Source of the DNA: Azolla caroliniana
Lineage: Eukaryota; Polypodiophyta
Assembly (NCBI GenBank): GCA_043228905.1
Contig: JBHGNT010000001.1
Coordinates: forward strand, 25,172,001-25,236,000
DNA length: 64,000 bases
Direction: 5' to 3'
The notes under the pieces are model-generated. The model was not told the origin of the DNA. It saw only the letters and a list, made by a program, of their open reading frames with translations, and ran no database searches. Every line of letters begins with the position of its first letter. The first letter of the stretch is position 1. This document shows, one piece after another, positions 20,165 to 31,237 of this stretch. Both the position numbers and the translations under genes were made by a program.

Positions 20165-22600
20165 TAGGTGGAGGTGAGGGTCGTGCCCATAGAGTGCTTG
20201 AAAAGGGCTGATCCGTGTTGACGTCTATACGAATGTATTGTAGGCATGAGTGACGAAAGGCAAGATTTGATCCCAGGTTTTATGGCATGGATCGATGTAA
20301 GTGGCAATCTCCTGCTTGAGGGTCTTGTTGAGGTGTACGGTGAGGCCATTTGACTACGGATGGTATGGGGACGTAAACACCTATTGGACACCTAGTTGAG
20401 CTACAACAACATTGAGGACATCCCCATGGAACTGAGCACCTTGATCAAATAATAGTTGGACGGGGCAACCATGCTGAAAAATTACCTTGTGCAAAAGTTG
20501 GGAGGCGATTGTTGGTCTAGTGATGTCAGGGATGGCCACTTTTAGCACACCCTTTTAGACCAAGATATACTTGTTGCTCCTGGGGGTTTCGGGGAAAGGT
20601 CCCATGAATTCCCATCCGACAAGCTTGAAAGGCGATGTGACAGTGATGGGCTGGAGCGTTCCAATGGGCTTGCATGCAGGTTTGATGTGTTGCCACAAAG
20701 CACATTGTTTGATGTAAGTGGAGACAGAGTGCCGCATGTTGGGCCAGTAATACATGAGGCATAAATTTTCAAGAACATTGTGGAAACCCAAATGGCCCGA
20801 CAATGGGTGATCGTGATAAAATTAGAGGTATGTTTGTTGTAGGGCATGAGGAATGTAGAGGTGAGGTTTGTGATGTGCCTGAATGAAGAACACCAGGTTA
20901 TTGTGGAGCATGAACTGCCATTGTGAGGGAAATGGTTGGAAGGAGTGCAACTGATGGGTTATCTCTTGGATGGTGGGGTCAAGTTGCCGAAGTGTAGCGA
21001 GTTGTGGTAGCGATAGGGGAAGATTGGATGGCTCAGGAGAAATTGGACAACCTAGAAGTCGGCATGAGAGAGACTATTAACGACCAACATGGTTACACCT
21101 TTCCGATAGGAGAGGGTAAATTGATAATCTTGGAGTGCCAACAAGTGACCCGGGGGATGATGTCGATTGGATAAGAGAAAGCAAGGGTTGGTGGTCAGTC
21201 TCAACGGTAACCTGGCCACCATGAAGGTATGGCTGAAACCATTGGAAAGACCAAACGATCGCAAGTAGTTCCTTCTTGGTGGTTGAGTAGTTGCGTTCCC
21301 CGGTGTCAGAGTTCGGCTAATGAAGGCGACCACTTTTTCTTGCGTGTGACAATCGGCTTGCAGGAGGACGACTCCTAGCCCATGGTTAGAGGCGTCTGTT
21401 TGCAACATGAACTTCTTGTCAAAGTTAGGATGGGTGAGCAATGCCGATTCCTAAACCATTGTTTTGAGGCAATGAAAGCAGGATCCTGAACGAAGGACAC
21501 ATCTTTCTCTAGGAGTTGGCGGAGGGGAAAAGTGATAGAGGTGAGGTTTGGGATGAATAAAAGGGAAAAGGTGATCATGCCCAAAAAACATTGCAATGTT
21601 TTTACTGAGGTGGGGTGAGGGTAGTCGGTGATGGTAGCGACCTTTGCAAGGTCCATACGAATTCCATCGCCAGAGATGATGAAGCCAAGAAAACGGAGGC
21701 TGGTGCTTCCCCAACGACATTGCTTCTATTGGAGTAGCAAGTTATATTGAGTTATGCAAACGAGGACATCAATGAGAGTTTTTAGATGGTCCTCCGAAGT
21801 GGTAGTGTGGATAAGGATGTTGTTGAGATAAATGACGAGTACACCTTTCCTTATGAGGGTAGCGAAGATGGAGTTGGCCATGCGTTGGAATGTGTTGTTG
21901 GCGTCAAATAGGTCAAACAACATGCGGGTGAACTGGAACAACCAGTGGTTTTCTGGGCGTCCGAAGGCTTTAGAGGGGCCTGCTAGTATGCCGAGGCTAA
22001 GTCGAGGGAGGTGAAATAATGGGAGCCATTGAGTTGATCCAATAGGTCATCCATGCGAGGGAGCGGGTAATGGTCATGGATAGTCACTTTGTTGAGAGGC
22101 TTGAAGTCGATGCAGAAGCGCAAGGTGCCATCGTCCTTTTTGACAAGGTGGGGTTCCAAATTCCAATCGTTGGTGGAAGGAATGATAATACCTTTGGTGA
22201 GCATGTCGATGACAACATCATCGATGTGATCGTGGTTGAGGGGGGAACGTTGACAGGTATCCCCCGGTATGAATGGCATGTTGTACCAGGAAAGAGATAG
22301 TAGGAGCGTGCGTGGGTTGGAGGGCTAGTGAAGGAAAATGAGCTAACAATTGGCGGATGGAGATCAATCGCTCTTGTGGACTAAGGGCCACCTGGACTTG
22401 GTTGAGGTGGGGGATAAGGGGGTTATCATGTAGGAGGGGGATCGGGGGAGCTTGTGGGATAAGAAGTTGTTGGGCAGCAAAATCAATCATAGTGCGATGC
22501 TTGAGGAATCAATCACAACCTAAGGTGAGGGGGAAGAGTTGGTGGGGCAAGACATAAAAGTGGTGTGAGAAAGTGAGACTGCCTAAGGTGATGGAGTATC
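20165..22600 (-). pseudogene. Ty3-type pol pseudogene (protease, RT, RNase H, integrase)
   Basis: Minus-strand blocks in order: a protease-region fragment (about 22600-22300); RT from PFIPGDTCQRSPLNHDHIDD and the FCIDFKPLNKVT box (22279-21983); the catalytic box now YLNN instead of YxDD (21726-21941); RT thumb (21656-21451); RNase H with FMLQTDASNHGLGVVL and VVAFISRTL (21441-21052); integrase zinc finger SGHLGFHNVLENL...CALWQHIKP and core GWEFMGPFPETP (20803-20555); DQGAQFHGD (about 20450); and NGLTVHLNKTL (about 20360), where the catalytic Glu is replaced. Order PR-RT-RH-IN is Ty3-type. Loss of YxDD and of the integrase Glu, plus several frameshifts, make it inactive. Confidence 0.85.
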
Positions 22601-22687
22601 AGGCTTGCATGTTGGTGATCGCCAAAAAAGACTTGGATGGAGGGAGCGGTGGATCTGGGGAGACCTAACTGGTGAACGACGATGACG

Positions 22688-23731
22688 TTAATGGATACCC
22701 GCGAAATGGAAGAGGCAGACGATTGGACATGGGGGATTGGCTCTTCCATAATCACCCCGAAGGTCAGTTTCTCGGAAGCTCAACCAAGGATGCTGCATCA
22801 TCAATGGTGATCTGGGCTTGTTGCTTGTGAGATTGTTGTTGCAATTTTCAGCAATGACGTTGAACGTTTCCATAATTGTTGCAGTAGAAGCACTTTGGGT
22901 GCCCTTGGGCATCGTGATTGGGAAGGTTGCGGAGAGCTTGTAGGTGGACGTTTTGGACATCAATGTCCATGGGGACCGCTCCCTGGTACTAGGTGCGCAG
23001 TCAGTCCATGGTGGAGGGGGCCAATGTGGTTGGGAGTCGGATAGTGTACAAGGTTCGATGCGTTGGATGATGAGGATGGCTTCATTGAATGTCTTGGGCC
23101 CTTGGTCCTGGGCGCAGTGGGTGATGTCATGGCGCAAATGGGGCCATAAGAAGAAAAGCTTGACATGCTTGGGCATAGTAGGATCGGCATGAACGAGGAG
23201 TTGATTTAAGCGAACACCAAATTGGCCCACTAGTATGTGCTCTTGTTGTTGCAATGACTTGAGTTGTTGCAATGCCGTGTAGGCTGAATTTTAATGGGCG
23301 AAGTTTTGAACAAGGAGATCCCGGAGGATCACCCAGTTCTCTGTAACTTCACTTGCTTGTTGTACGTTCTAGGTGGCGACGACATTTTCGAGTAGGGTGT
23401 GAACTTCCAAAACTTTGTGCACGTCAGACCAGTGGTGGTAACTAGAGATGATCTCAAAGTGGTCCAACCAAGCTAACACATCCTCAGAGGGCAAGCCGGA
23501 GAAGGACTTCGGACAGACCTTGGAATCTGGCTAATCTTGAGACCGCTCGCTGTTAGTGGAGAGGAAGGAGAGCTTAGCTTGATTCGTGTGGCTAATTTGA
23601 AGCATGGTGTTGGAGAGGACTTGTAGGAGCTGCTCCACTTAGAATGGGGGTGGTTTCTTATGAGGCTGCAGGAACTCAGGCTACATTGGGGCATCAACGT
23701 TGAAGGCGACATGAGGGAGTTGGGATGCCAT
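22688..23731 (-). pseudogene. Ty3-type gag pseudogene
   Basis: The start codon is at 23731-23729 (MASQLPHVAFN). A retrotransposon gag core follows (SEDVLAWLDHFEIISSY, about 23495-23445), then RLNQLLVHADPTMPKHVKLFF (23216 on). Near 22890-22850 another frame shows a zinc knuckle, CFYCNNYGNVQRHC, in which the His is replaced by Asn. Several stops and frame changes interrupt it. It is the nucleocapsid/capsid precursor of the minus-strand Ty3 element. Confidence 0.75.
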
Positions 23732-23766
23732 GAACGAAGTGGTAACGGCTAAAATTTTACCTTGCT

Positions 23767-23964
23767 TGTCGAATACAAATGTATAATGGACGTATTCACA
23801 CTATCCTCTTAGAGAGCCCAAGTTTGGGCTATTTTTGTAAACAACATAAAGGGCAGTTGCCCTAAATGAGTCACTATATAAAGTGACTTTGTAACCTTTT
23901 GTAAAGGTTGGTTGTTCATTGTTGTAGTTGTTGCCCTTTTATGAATATAGATATATTCTTTGTG

Positions 23965-24004
<40 letters not shown>

Positions 24005-24105
24005 TGCGCATTTTGTTCTTGCCTTTCTCATACGCAAGTATTTCTTCCTCACAGTTTCATACTGTGTGATCTCTTCCGCACTGACGGCCTTGTTCACCCC
24101 CTACA
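23767..24105 (+). repeat. Copia-A 5' LTR
   Basis: TG...CA termini, with the TATA-like ctatataaag (23874-23883) lying inside an inverted repeat gtcact/agtgac. A (TC)n run (about 23967-24001) follows the probable start region. Confidence 0.93.
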
Positions 24106-24107
24106 TT

Positions 24108-24119
24108 TGGTATCAGAGC
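24108..24119 (+). other. Copia-A primer-binding site (initiator tRNA-Met)
   Basis: TGGTATCAGAGC, two bases after the LTR, is complementary to the 3' end of plant initiator tRNA-Met. Confidence 0.93.
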
Positions 24120-24304
24120 TTGGATGTCCTTCATCCCGCTACCGGCCGCCATTCGAATCTTTGGATCACAACATTCTGTTTTTTTTTTCTGTTTTGTATT
24201 TGAAGAAACAGAGAAGAGAGAAGAAGAAGAAAAACGAGGCTTGCATCTCATCGCGTTAGATCATCTTCGCTTGGAGTAAGCCAGCCGGCTGTACTCTGTT
24301 CCTC

Positions 24305-24775
24305 GTGATCGTAACCGCTCGAGGTGAAATCCCCTTGTGCAACATTGACACGATCGTGCTCCACTCGGTTAAACGGCATCCGAACAGGTCACCGAACGCT
24401 GCTCGCCGCCCGTTGTATCCACTCGGTGCAGATCGGTCTCAAGACAATAACCCCAATTCCTGCTTCATCCGGCTGATCGACATTCGGGAGGATCAATTGG
24501 ATCCGTCTCTCTCGTCGTTGCAGTCACCCGAAGCAGAATCGGTCCAGACAATCGGTTTCAATAATCGATATTTGGCATATATATCCGGAAGCGAACCGGG
24601 CTCACTCCGACTCGGCAACATTCGGGGAGACCAGTCGGTTATGTCCCTCAAGTTACCGGAGTCAATTCGAGCAAGTTCAACAATACATATATCCAAAACC
24701 GAACTGACTCGGGTTCAAATCCGACTAGAACGATATCGGGTGAGCCGACTGGCTGCACTCCAACAAAGTTCGTAG
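24305..24775 (+). CDS. Leader ORF of copia-A, 156 aa, unknown
   Basis: An uninterrupted frame lies in the long (~700-bp) leader between the primer site and gag. The product is rich in Arg, Ser and Leu. It resembles no family I know and has no membrane segment or zinc motif. It stays open while the downstream polyprotein has six nonsense codons, which is mildly suggestive. However, the leader is rich in tcgg words and could be open by composition. The frame differs from gag, which starts 41 nt after its stop. Treat as hypothetical. Confidence 0.3.
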   Translation: MIVTARGEIPLCNIDTIVLHSVKRHPNRSPNAARRPLYPLGADRSQDNNPNSCFIRLIDIREDQLDPSLSSLQSPEAESVQTIGFNNRYLAYISGSEPGSLRLGNIRGDQSVMSLKLPESIRASSTIHISKTELTRVQIRLERYRVSRLAALQQSS

Positions 24776-24815
24776 TCAACTCCGAATCGAGCTTCGTCAA
24801 CTGAAACCGAATCTG

Positions 24816-27800
24816 ATGGCATCAACATCCGGCTCATCGGAAATGAGTCTAAGGAGGTTCGACGGTTCGAACTTCAATTTTTGGAAGGAGCAAATGCAGG
24901 ACTATCTTATAGTCAAGGGTCAGATCGATCTGATTGAGAATGAAACTGCTCCAGAAATATACAAGGCAAATGAGTGGCAGAAGCTGGACAGAATCGTCCG
25001 CGCCACGATTCAGATGCGCTTGTCAGAGTCAGTGTACTTCACAGTGCAATCGTGCACGACAGCCTTCGAACTTTGGAAGAAGCTGTCGGAAACCTACGAA
25101 AAGAAGGTCGCCTCAACGAAGATGTATTTGATCCGGCGCCTCTACAACTTGCAGATGAAAGACTCCAATTCGGTTCAGGCACACCTTAACAAGTACGAAA
25201 GTTTGAGCTCCCAAATCTCGTCACAGGGGACGACAATCGAGGATGAAGTCAGAGCAATGATACTCATGAGCAGTCTCCCCTCCTCTTGGGAAACCTTCGT
25301 TACAACTGTGTGCAACGCTTCTACGACTGCCATCAAGTACTCCGAAGTCACAAGTGCAATCCTGACTGAAGCATCTCGGAGAAAGTCTTTCACCAGAGAC
25401 TCGGCAGAACAAGCCTATATAGTACAAGGTTCGACCAACTGATCGAACAACCGGGGAAGAAGCTCTTCCCGACCGCCGACAAATCAACGAAGCCACAGCA
25501 AGTCCCGGGAAACCCGAATCTGCAACTACTGCAAGAAACCAAGACACTTCAAGGCCGACTGTCGGGTACTCAAGTCAAAGACAAACAAAGCTCAGAGAGC
25601 TGATCAGAGGAGTAACCGGCATGAGGAAGTCAACTACGTCTGCTCTTCAGCTGAGATATTGACGACCGACGCGAACATATTGTCCATAGAGAATCCAGTC
25701 GAATCAGAAGTTCTGCTTACGACTGAGGAATCGAGCACATGGCTTCTGGACTCGGGCACGTCGTATCACGTGACACCTCACCGATCACAGTTTCGGCAAT
25801 ATTCGGACCGGCACTCCGACTCAGTTCGAGTCGGAAATTTGTAGCATTGTGCTATCATCGGAATCAGCATCGTAGAGCTCAACCTTCCGGGTGGCTCTAC
25901 ACTCGTACTACACAACGTCCGACACATTCCTGAGCTCTCATGACCCTTGATCTTAGTCGGACAACTTGATGAAGCTGGCATCCGTGCTGGTTTCTCATCA
26001 GGAGGGTGGACACTCCACGGAGGGAACCTCCTGCTTGCTAGAGGACCAAAGGTACACTCATTGTACCCTTTGTATGTCACACTCAGAGAGGGTGACTTAT
26101 TTTTGGTAGATATCCCTGTGTCATCCTTATGGCATGGACGACTTGGACACCTCAGCAAGGCATGCATCACGCACCTATCTAGAGTCGGATACATCCCGAA
26201 ACTCTCCTTCTCGGACCATCAGTTTTGCGAGCATTGCCAGTACGGCAAACAGGTAGTCGCATCACACTCGACATCAGCACCAAGAGAGTCGAGCCCGCTC
26301 GATTTGGTTCACTCGGATGTCTGTGGCCCGATGCCACATCAGTCACTCGGTGGTGCCTCGTACTTCGTCAGTTTCATTGACGACTCGACTCGGAAGGTGC
26401 GGGCTTACCCCATCAGAACCAAAGATCGGGTGTTCTCGATCTTCTCAGATTGGCTCGCAATGGTCGAAAACCAGACCGGTCGGAAACTGAAGTGTCTCCG
26501 AACCGACAATGGAGGTGAGTTCAAATATGATGAATTCGTCAAATTTTGCCGAGAACGCGGCATTAGACGTGAATATACCGCACCATATAGTCCGGAGCAG
26601 AACGGAATCGCAGAACGCATGAATCGGACGATTCAAGAATGCGTTGTATCCATGCTCCAACACTCCGGACTGTCGGATGGCTTCTGGGCAGAGGCTCTAC
26701 TCACGGCAGTACACATAATCAATATGTCGCCAAGTAGACCTCTAGGACTTAAGATACCTCAGGAAATATGGACCGACAGAAAGCCGAATTATGATAAGCT
26801 GAGGATTTTCGGTTGCGAGGCATACGCCCTCATACCGAAAGACGACCGCCGAAAACTCGAACCAAGATCAAGGAAATGCGTTTTCCTCGGGTATGGACCC
26901 GACGGCGAGATCGGATACTGACTCTGGGACCCTGAGCACAGGCAAATCGTCCGAAGTTCGGACGTCGTGTTCAACGAGTCGACTATGCACAAAACGGCCG
27001 AAAGGCCTATTGAAGTCCGAAGGGTAATATTTTCCGAAGTGCCAACCCTTCATGACGGCCCAACACACAACGTGAGATCGGTTTCACGGGTAACCGACTT
27101 CTCTCGCACCGAATCCACAGATTCGGCACAGCCGAATGGCTCGGCTTCCGACCATCCCACATCGACACCCGGTGCGACCAGTCCAGTCATACCTCGAAGA
27201 TCCGAGAGACTGTCGCAACCTCCGGAGAGGTACTCTCCCGGAATTCCGATTCAACCACCTGGCATTTGGCAATGGAGTTGGAAATGCACTCCATCCGCGC
27301 CAACAAGACTTGGGATTTGGTCGACTTACCGAAGAATCGACGCACTCTTCCTTGCAAGTGGGTCTATAGACTAAAGGAGACGTCCGACTCGACCACCCCA
27401 AAGTACAAGGCCAGATTAGTTGCGAAGGGATTTCGACAGGAATATGGCGTTGACTTCGACGAAATCTTTTCACCAGTGGTGAAAATGACAACCCTTCGTT
27501 TCATGCTCGGTGTTGTGGCTGCCGACAATTTGGAGCTGATTCAGTTAGATGTGAAAACGACATTCCTCCACGGTGATCTAAAGGAGGAAATCTACATGGA
27601 GCAACCGAAAGGCTTTGTGGCCACCGGTCAGGAACATCTAGTCTGCCGACTCAGGAAGAGTCTTTACGGCCTGAAACAGGCACCCCGATAGTGGTACAAG
27701 AAGTTCGACGATTTCATCCAGTCGGTCGGCTTCTCCAAGAGCGATGAGGACCACTGCCTCTTCACCAAAACCGCTCAAGACGGTTCTCTCGTCTTCCTCA

Positions 27801-28788
27801 TCATCTACGTGGACGACACGCTACTCTCCGGTCGGCATACCGGAGAGCTCACCGAACTCGTTCGAAAACTGTGATTGAAGTTTGCCATGAAGGACCTCGG
27901 TCCGGCAAGACACATACTTGGAATGAAGATTAGTCGGAATCGCGCCAAAAGACAGCTTTTTCTGTCTCAAACCGACTACATCGGACGTGTCTTGGAACGC
28001 TTCAACATGCAATCGGCCAAGTCTGCTTCGACCCCGCTCCCCATTCATCTTCGGCTTTCTCAGCGAGACTGCCCGACATCCGGTCTGGAGGGGAAGATAT
28101 GAAGTCGGTACCGTATGCACCGGCAGTAGGCTCTCTAATGTACGCGATGGTCGCGACACGGCCTGATATTTCTCACGCCGTAGGAGTCATCAGCAGATTT
28201 ATGCACAATCCCGGCCGATCGCACTAGAACGCAGTCAAGCATGTGTTCAGATATTTAGCTGGCACAAAAGACCACGACATCCTTTTCAGTCCGAACTCAA
28301 CTTCAGGTGTAGTCGGTTACACCGACTCGGACTTCGCCGGCTGTGTGGACAATCGCAAGTCAACAACCGGATATTGCTTTAAATTCGGCAATGGAGCAAT
28401 CTCGTGGAAGTTGAAACTTCAGGAGTGCACAACCACCTCAACGACTGAAGCAGAATATGTAGCTGCCTCCAACGCAACGAAAGAAGCTTTATGGCTCGGT
28501 TGGCTAGCGCACACGTTTCGGCAAGTCGACTCTGACTCGGCTCCAGTTGTCTACAACGACAATCATAGTGCCGTTGCTTTGTCGAAAATCCCGGTTCATC
28601 ACAATGCCTCCAAGCATATCGAAGTTCGATATCACTTTGTTCGGGATTGCATCATTTCCGGGAAAATCGGTTTAGAGAAGATATCCACAACCGATAATGT
28701 CGCAGATGGAATGACCAAGTGTCTTTCGGCAGACCGGTTCCGGTCTCTTCGGCAACAGATGGGCGTAACAACATATCGGTCCGGTTGA
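24816..28788 (+). pseudogene. Copia-A gag-pol polyprotein pseudogene
   Basis: Gag starts MASTSGSSEMSLRRFDGSNF (UBN2-type capsid). The zinc knuckle CNYCKKPRHFKADC is at 25522-25563. Protease has LLDSGTSYHVTP. Integrase has an intact zinc finger (WHGRLGH...CEHCQ), D (HSDVCGP), D (RTDNGGEF) and E (NGIAERMN). RT has KTTFLHGDL and YVDDTLLSG, and RNase H has GYTDSDFAGC and STTEAEYVAAS. Order PR-IN-RT-RH is Ty1/copia. Nonsense codons lie at 25440, 25842, 26919, 27689, 27872 and 28225, with frame changes near 27255 and 28100. Most stops fit CGA to TGA, CAG to TAG or TGG to TAG. Confidence 0.93.
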
Positions 28789-28982
28789 AGCCAGACATAG
28801 TGCAGGACAATTTCGGACAACAGACATCGGTTCACTGACGATTGGCTTCAGCTTTTCCGACCCGACCAGTTTGGTCTTCTGTCTACGGATCATGCCGATT
28901 CGAACAAAACCGACCTGTCTGAGAACCTATGCCTATACCTGTACTTTTTAGATAACCCATGTATACGCCCATTACGGGGGAG

Positions 28983-29187
28983 TGTCGAATACAAATGTAT
29001 AATGGACGTATTCACACTATCCTCTTAGAGAGCCCAAGTTCGGGCTATTTCTGTAAACAACATAAAGGGCAGTTGCCCTAAATGAGTCACTATATAAAGT
29101 GACTTTGTAACCTTTTGTAAAGGTTGGTTGTTCATTGTTGTAGTTGTTGCCCTTTTATGTATATAGATATATTCTTTGTGCCTCTCG

Positions 29188-29221
<34 letters not shown>

Positions 29222-29321
29222 GCGTATTTTGTTCTTGCCTTTCTCATACGCAGGTATTTCTTCCTCACAGTTTCATACTGTGTGATCTCTTCCGCACTGA
29301 CGGCCTTGTTCACCCCCTACA
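28983..29321 (+). repeat. Copia-A 3' LTR, preceded by polypurine tract
   Basis: It differs from the 5' LTR at a few positions (for example gttcggg versus gtttggg) and in the (TC)n run. The purine-rich acgggggag directly precedes it. Confidence 0.93.
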
Positions 29322-29338
29322 CTGCTTCTCCACCAATA

Positions 29339-29504
29339 TGTGAAATGCACATAAAGAGACTCCAAACCAGCTTGCTTAGCTTCTTACTTCTTGCTCAATT
29401 TATAATTGATACAAAGGTACCCATTTGGGTTGGCTTATCTTAGCTACATGCGTCCTAAAAAGGGTGTGCTTAACGGGGGCACAAAGAAACACATGCAGAC
29501 CATA
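29339..29504 (-). repeat. 5' LTR of the minus-strand Ty3 element
   Basis: Plus-strand tgtgaaatgcacataaag...cagaccata. The primer site (plus-strand gcttctccacca, 29324-29335) lies three bases away, inside the element. Confidence 0.8.
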
Positions 29505-29720
29505 ATATGTGCTTAGATGTAGTCACATATAAATAGGTGATGCTCTAGCCTTTAAATACATCTTAAAATGTGATCTTACAATCATACCAATCACAGATTC
29601 TATTTTTAGACCTAGAATATTCTTAACTAGGTAAATTGGTTTAATTTATTACTAGAGTTAGTTTCAACATGCACAGACTACCTTTGCTAACATTCAACTA
29701 TTATTTCCACACATCTAAAG
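29505..29720. other. Spacer, possibly the remainder of the copia-F LTR
   Basis: AT-rich sequence between two retroelements. If the Ty3 element inserted into the copia-F LTR at 19588, this is the displaced half. I cannot confirm it without a second copy. Confidence 0.35.
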
Positions 29721-30094
29721 TGTTAGGATTTTGTCCCTCCTAATGGGAGAAGTTGGCAGCCCAATTCTGGTCGGTCAGCCGGATTGACCAACGAGTCGAT
29801 TTGGGAGTTGACTAAATTGAAGGTTGATTGAATCGAAGGACTTTGAGAGTCAACCAGTCGGGTCGACCAAGAGGTCGAAGTTGACACCAACTAGTCGGTC
29901 CGACTATGTGGATGAAGATGAGTCAACTAGTCTGACTGACTGAGTGGTCAAAGACAAGGCCAAATAATCGGACTGTCTGAATAGTCGACAATAGGAGTCG
30001 GCTAGTCGGATCGACTATACCGTCGACCTGGGGGTTGGACAATCGAGTCAACAAGTTGGCTAATTAATTATTATTATATTATAATAATATCTTA

Positions 30095-30128
<34 letters not shown>

Positions 30129-30466
30129 GTAGTTGTAACAATAGTATTATGTGAGATAAGAGATACATAAAAGAGAAGAGAAGAGAAGAGAAGAGAAGAG
30201 AAAGAGTGTGCGTCTGAGAGGAAGTGAAGGCATTGTTTTGTGGAACTTGCCCAAACCCTAGTAAGGGATTCCCTAAGATTTGAGTGTTGCATATAGAAAG
30301 TTTGAGAGCTTTGTAACCTGCTCTTTGTACTTTTGAATCATAGTGAAACTTGCTACCCCGTGGTTTTCCCCGTTTTAGGGTTTCCACATAAAGGTTGTGT
30401 AGTTTGAGTTTTTTGTTTGCGTCTCTATCTATTTTTCTCGTTTATATATGACCTTAAAACTCAACA
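29721..30466 (+). repeat. Copia-B 5' LTR (746 bp)
   Basis: TGTTAGGATTTTGTCCC ... CTTAAAACTCAACA. Its first half is rich in tcgac/gtcgg words. A (TA)n run occurs at 30097-30125 and an agaag repeat at about 30173-30202. The terminal gtggttttcc...agggtttccac motif is shared with the solo LTR at 51184. Confidence 0.9.
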
Positions 30467-30469
30467 AAC

Positions 30470-30481
30470 TGGTATCAGAGC
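30470..30481 (+). other. Copia-B primer-binding site (initiator tRNA-Met)
   Basis: TGGTATCAGAGC, three bases after the LTR. Confidence 0.93.
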
Positions 30482-30493
30482 TTGAGGTGCTAG

Positions 30494-31237
30494 ATGGAAG
30501 GAGGTGTGAGTGGTTTTCTAGGAATGATAGTCCTGAACACACATAACTACTCAGACCAGAAGATCAAGATAGAGTATCTTCTGATAGATAGAGACCTATA
30601 CGAGCTTATAGACATGAAAGAGATACCCATAGGGATGCTAAAGTCTGAATGGAAAATCCTGAATAGGAAGGCAGTGGCAACCATCAGATAGTGTGTAGAC
30701 GTGAGTGTCCTTCAACATGTGGCTAATGACATAAATACCTACGACCTGTGGCACAAGCTCTTTGGCTTGTATGAAAGGAAAAATGCTCTCAACAAAGCTT
30801 CTCTAATGAGAAAGATAGTGAGACTAAAGTACAGAGATGGTGAAAGCATTGTGGTATGCATAAACACTTTCATGGGGTTAGTGAACCAACTTGCGGCGGC
30901 GAAGTTTCTGTTAGATGACTCCTTAAAGGCCCTACTACTGTTGTGTACCGTACCAGGCATCTGGAAGAACTTGGTGGTGTCCCTTAGTGCTTCGTGCCAA
31001 GACGAAAGTATTTCTTTACAAGTGGTAAAGACAAGTATCCTAAACAAAGAGACAAGAAGAATGGACACAGGTGTCCTGTCCCAAGTGGAAGTGAATGTGG
31101 CACGAAACCTTGGCAGAGGTAGAAGTAAGAATAGGAGTCCACAAAATAGAGACAAGTCTCATGCCAGGTCAAAGTCCAGGGGAAGACTCGCATGTTTCTA
31201 TTGTGGGAAACCTAGACACTTCCAAAAGGATTGTTGA
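30494..31237 (+). pseudogene. Copia-B gag pseudogene
   Basis: It starts MEGGVSGFLGMIVLNTHNYS and has a UBN2-type gag core (YDLWHKLFGLYE...LMRKIVRLKYRDG). An intact zinc knuckle CFYCGKPRHFQKDC lies at its end (31195-31236). A TAG at 30689-30691 interrupts it after 65 codons; the frame then continues unbroken. Confidence 0.9.

Larger units (their letters stand above)
23767..29321 (+). mobile_element. Copia-A: full-length Ty1/copia retrotransposon (5.56 kb)
   Basis: Two 339-bp LTRs (23767-24105, 28983-29321) start TGTCGAATAC and end CCCCTACA, with only a handful of differences by eye plus microsatellite length. A tRNA-Met primer site follows the 5' LTR and a purine tract (cattacgggggag) precedes the 3' LTR. 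Flanks are ttgct (left) and ctgct (right), a 5-bp target duplication with one mismatch. It lies in the primer-site region of the minus-strand Ty3 element. The polyprotein is broken. Confidence 0.95.
19589..29504 (-). mobile_element. Degenerate Ty3-type LTR retrotransposon, minus strand, containing copia-A
   Basis: In its own direction the order is: 5' LTR (29504-29339), primer site tggtggagaagc (29335-29324), gag (about 23731-22760), protease, RT, RNase H, integrase (to about 20165), purine tract, 3' LTR (19822-19589). Copia-A (23767-29321) is inserted just after the primer site. Without it the element is about 4.4 kb. All frames carry stops and indels. The primer site suggests tRNA-Ala. Confidence 0.85.

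Noticed and set aside
24057-24251. Minus-strand frames over the copia-A leader
   Set aside because: They are antisense to LTR and leader with no recognisable domain.
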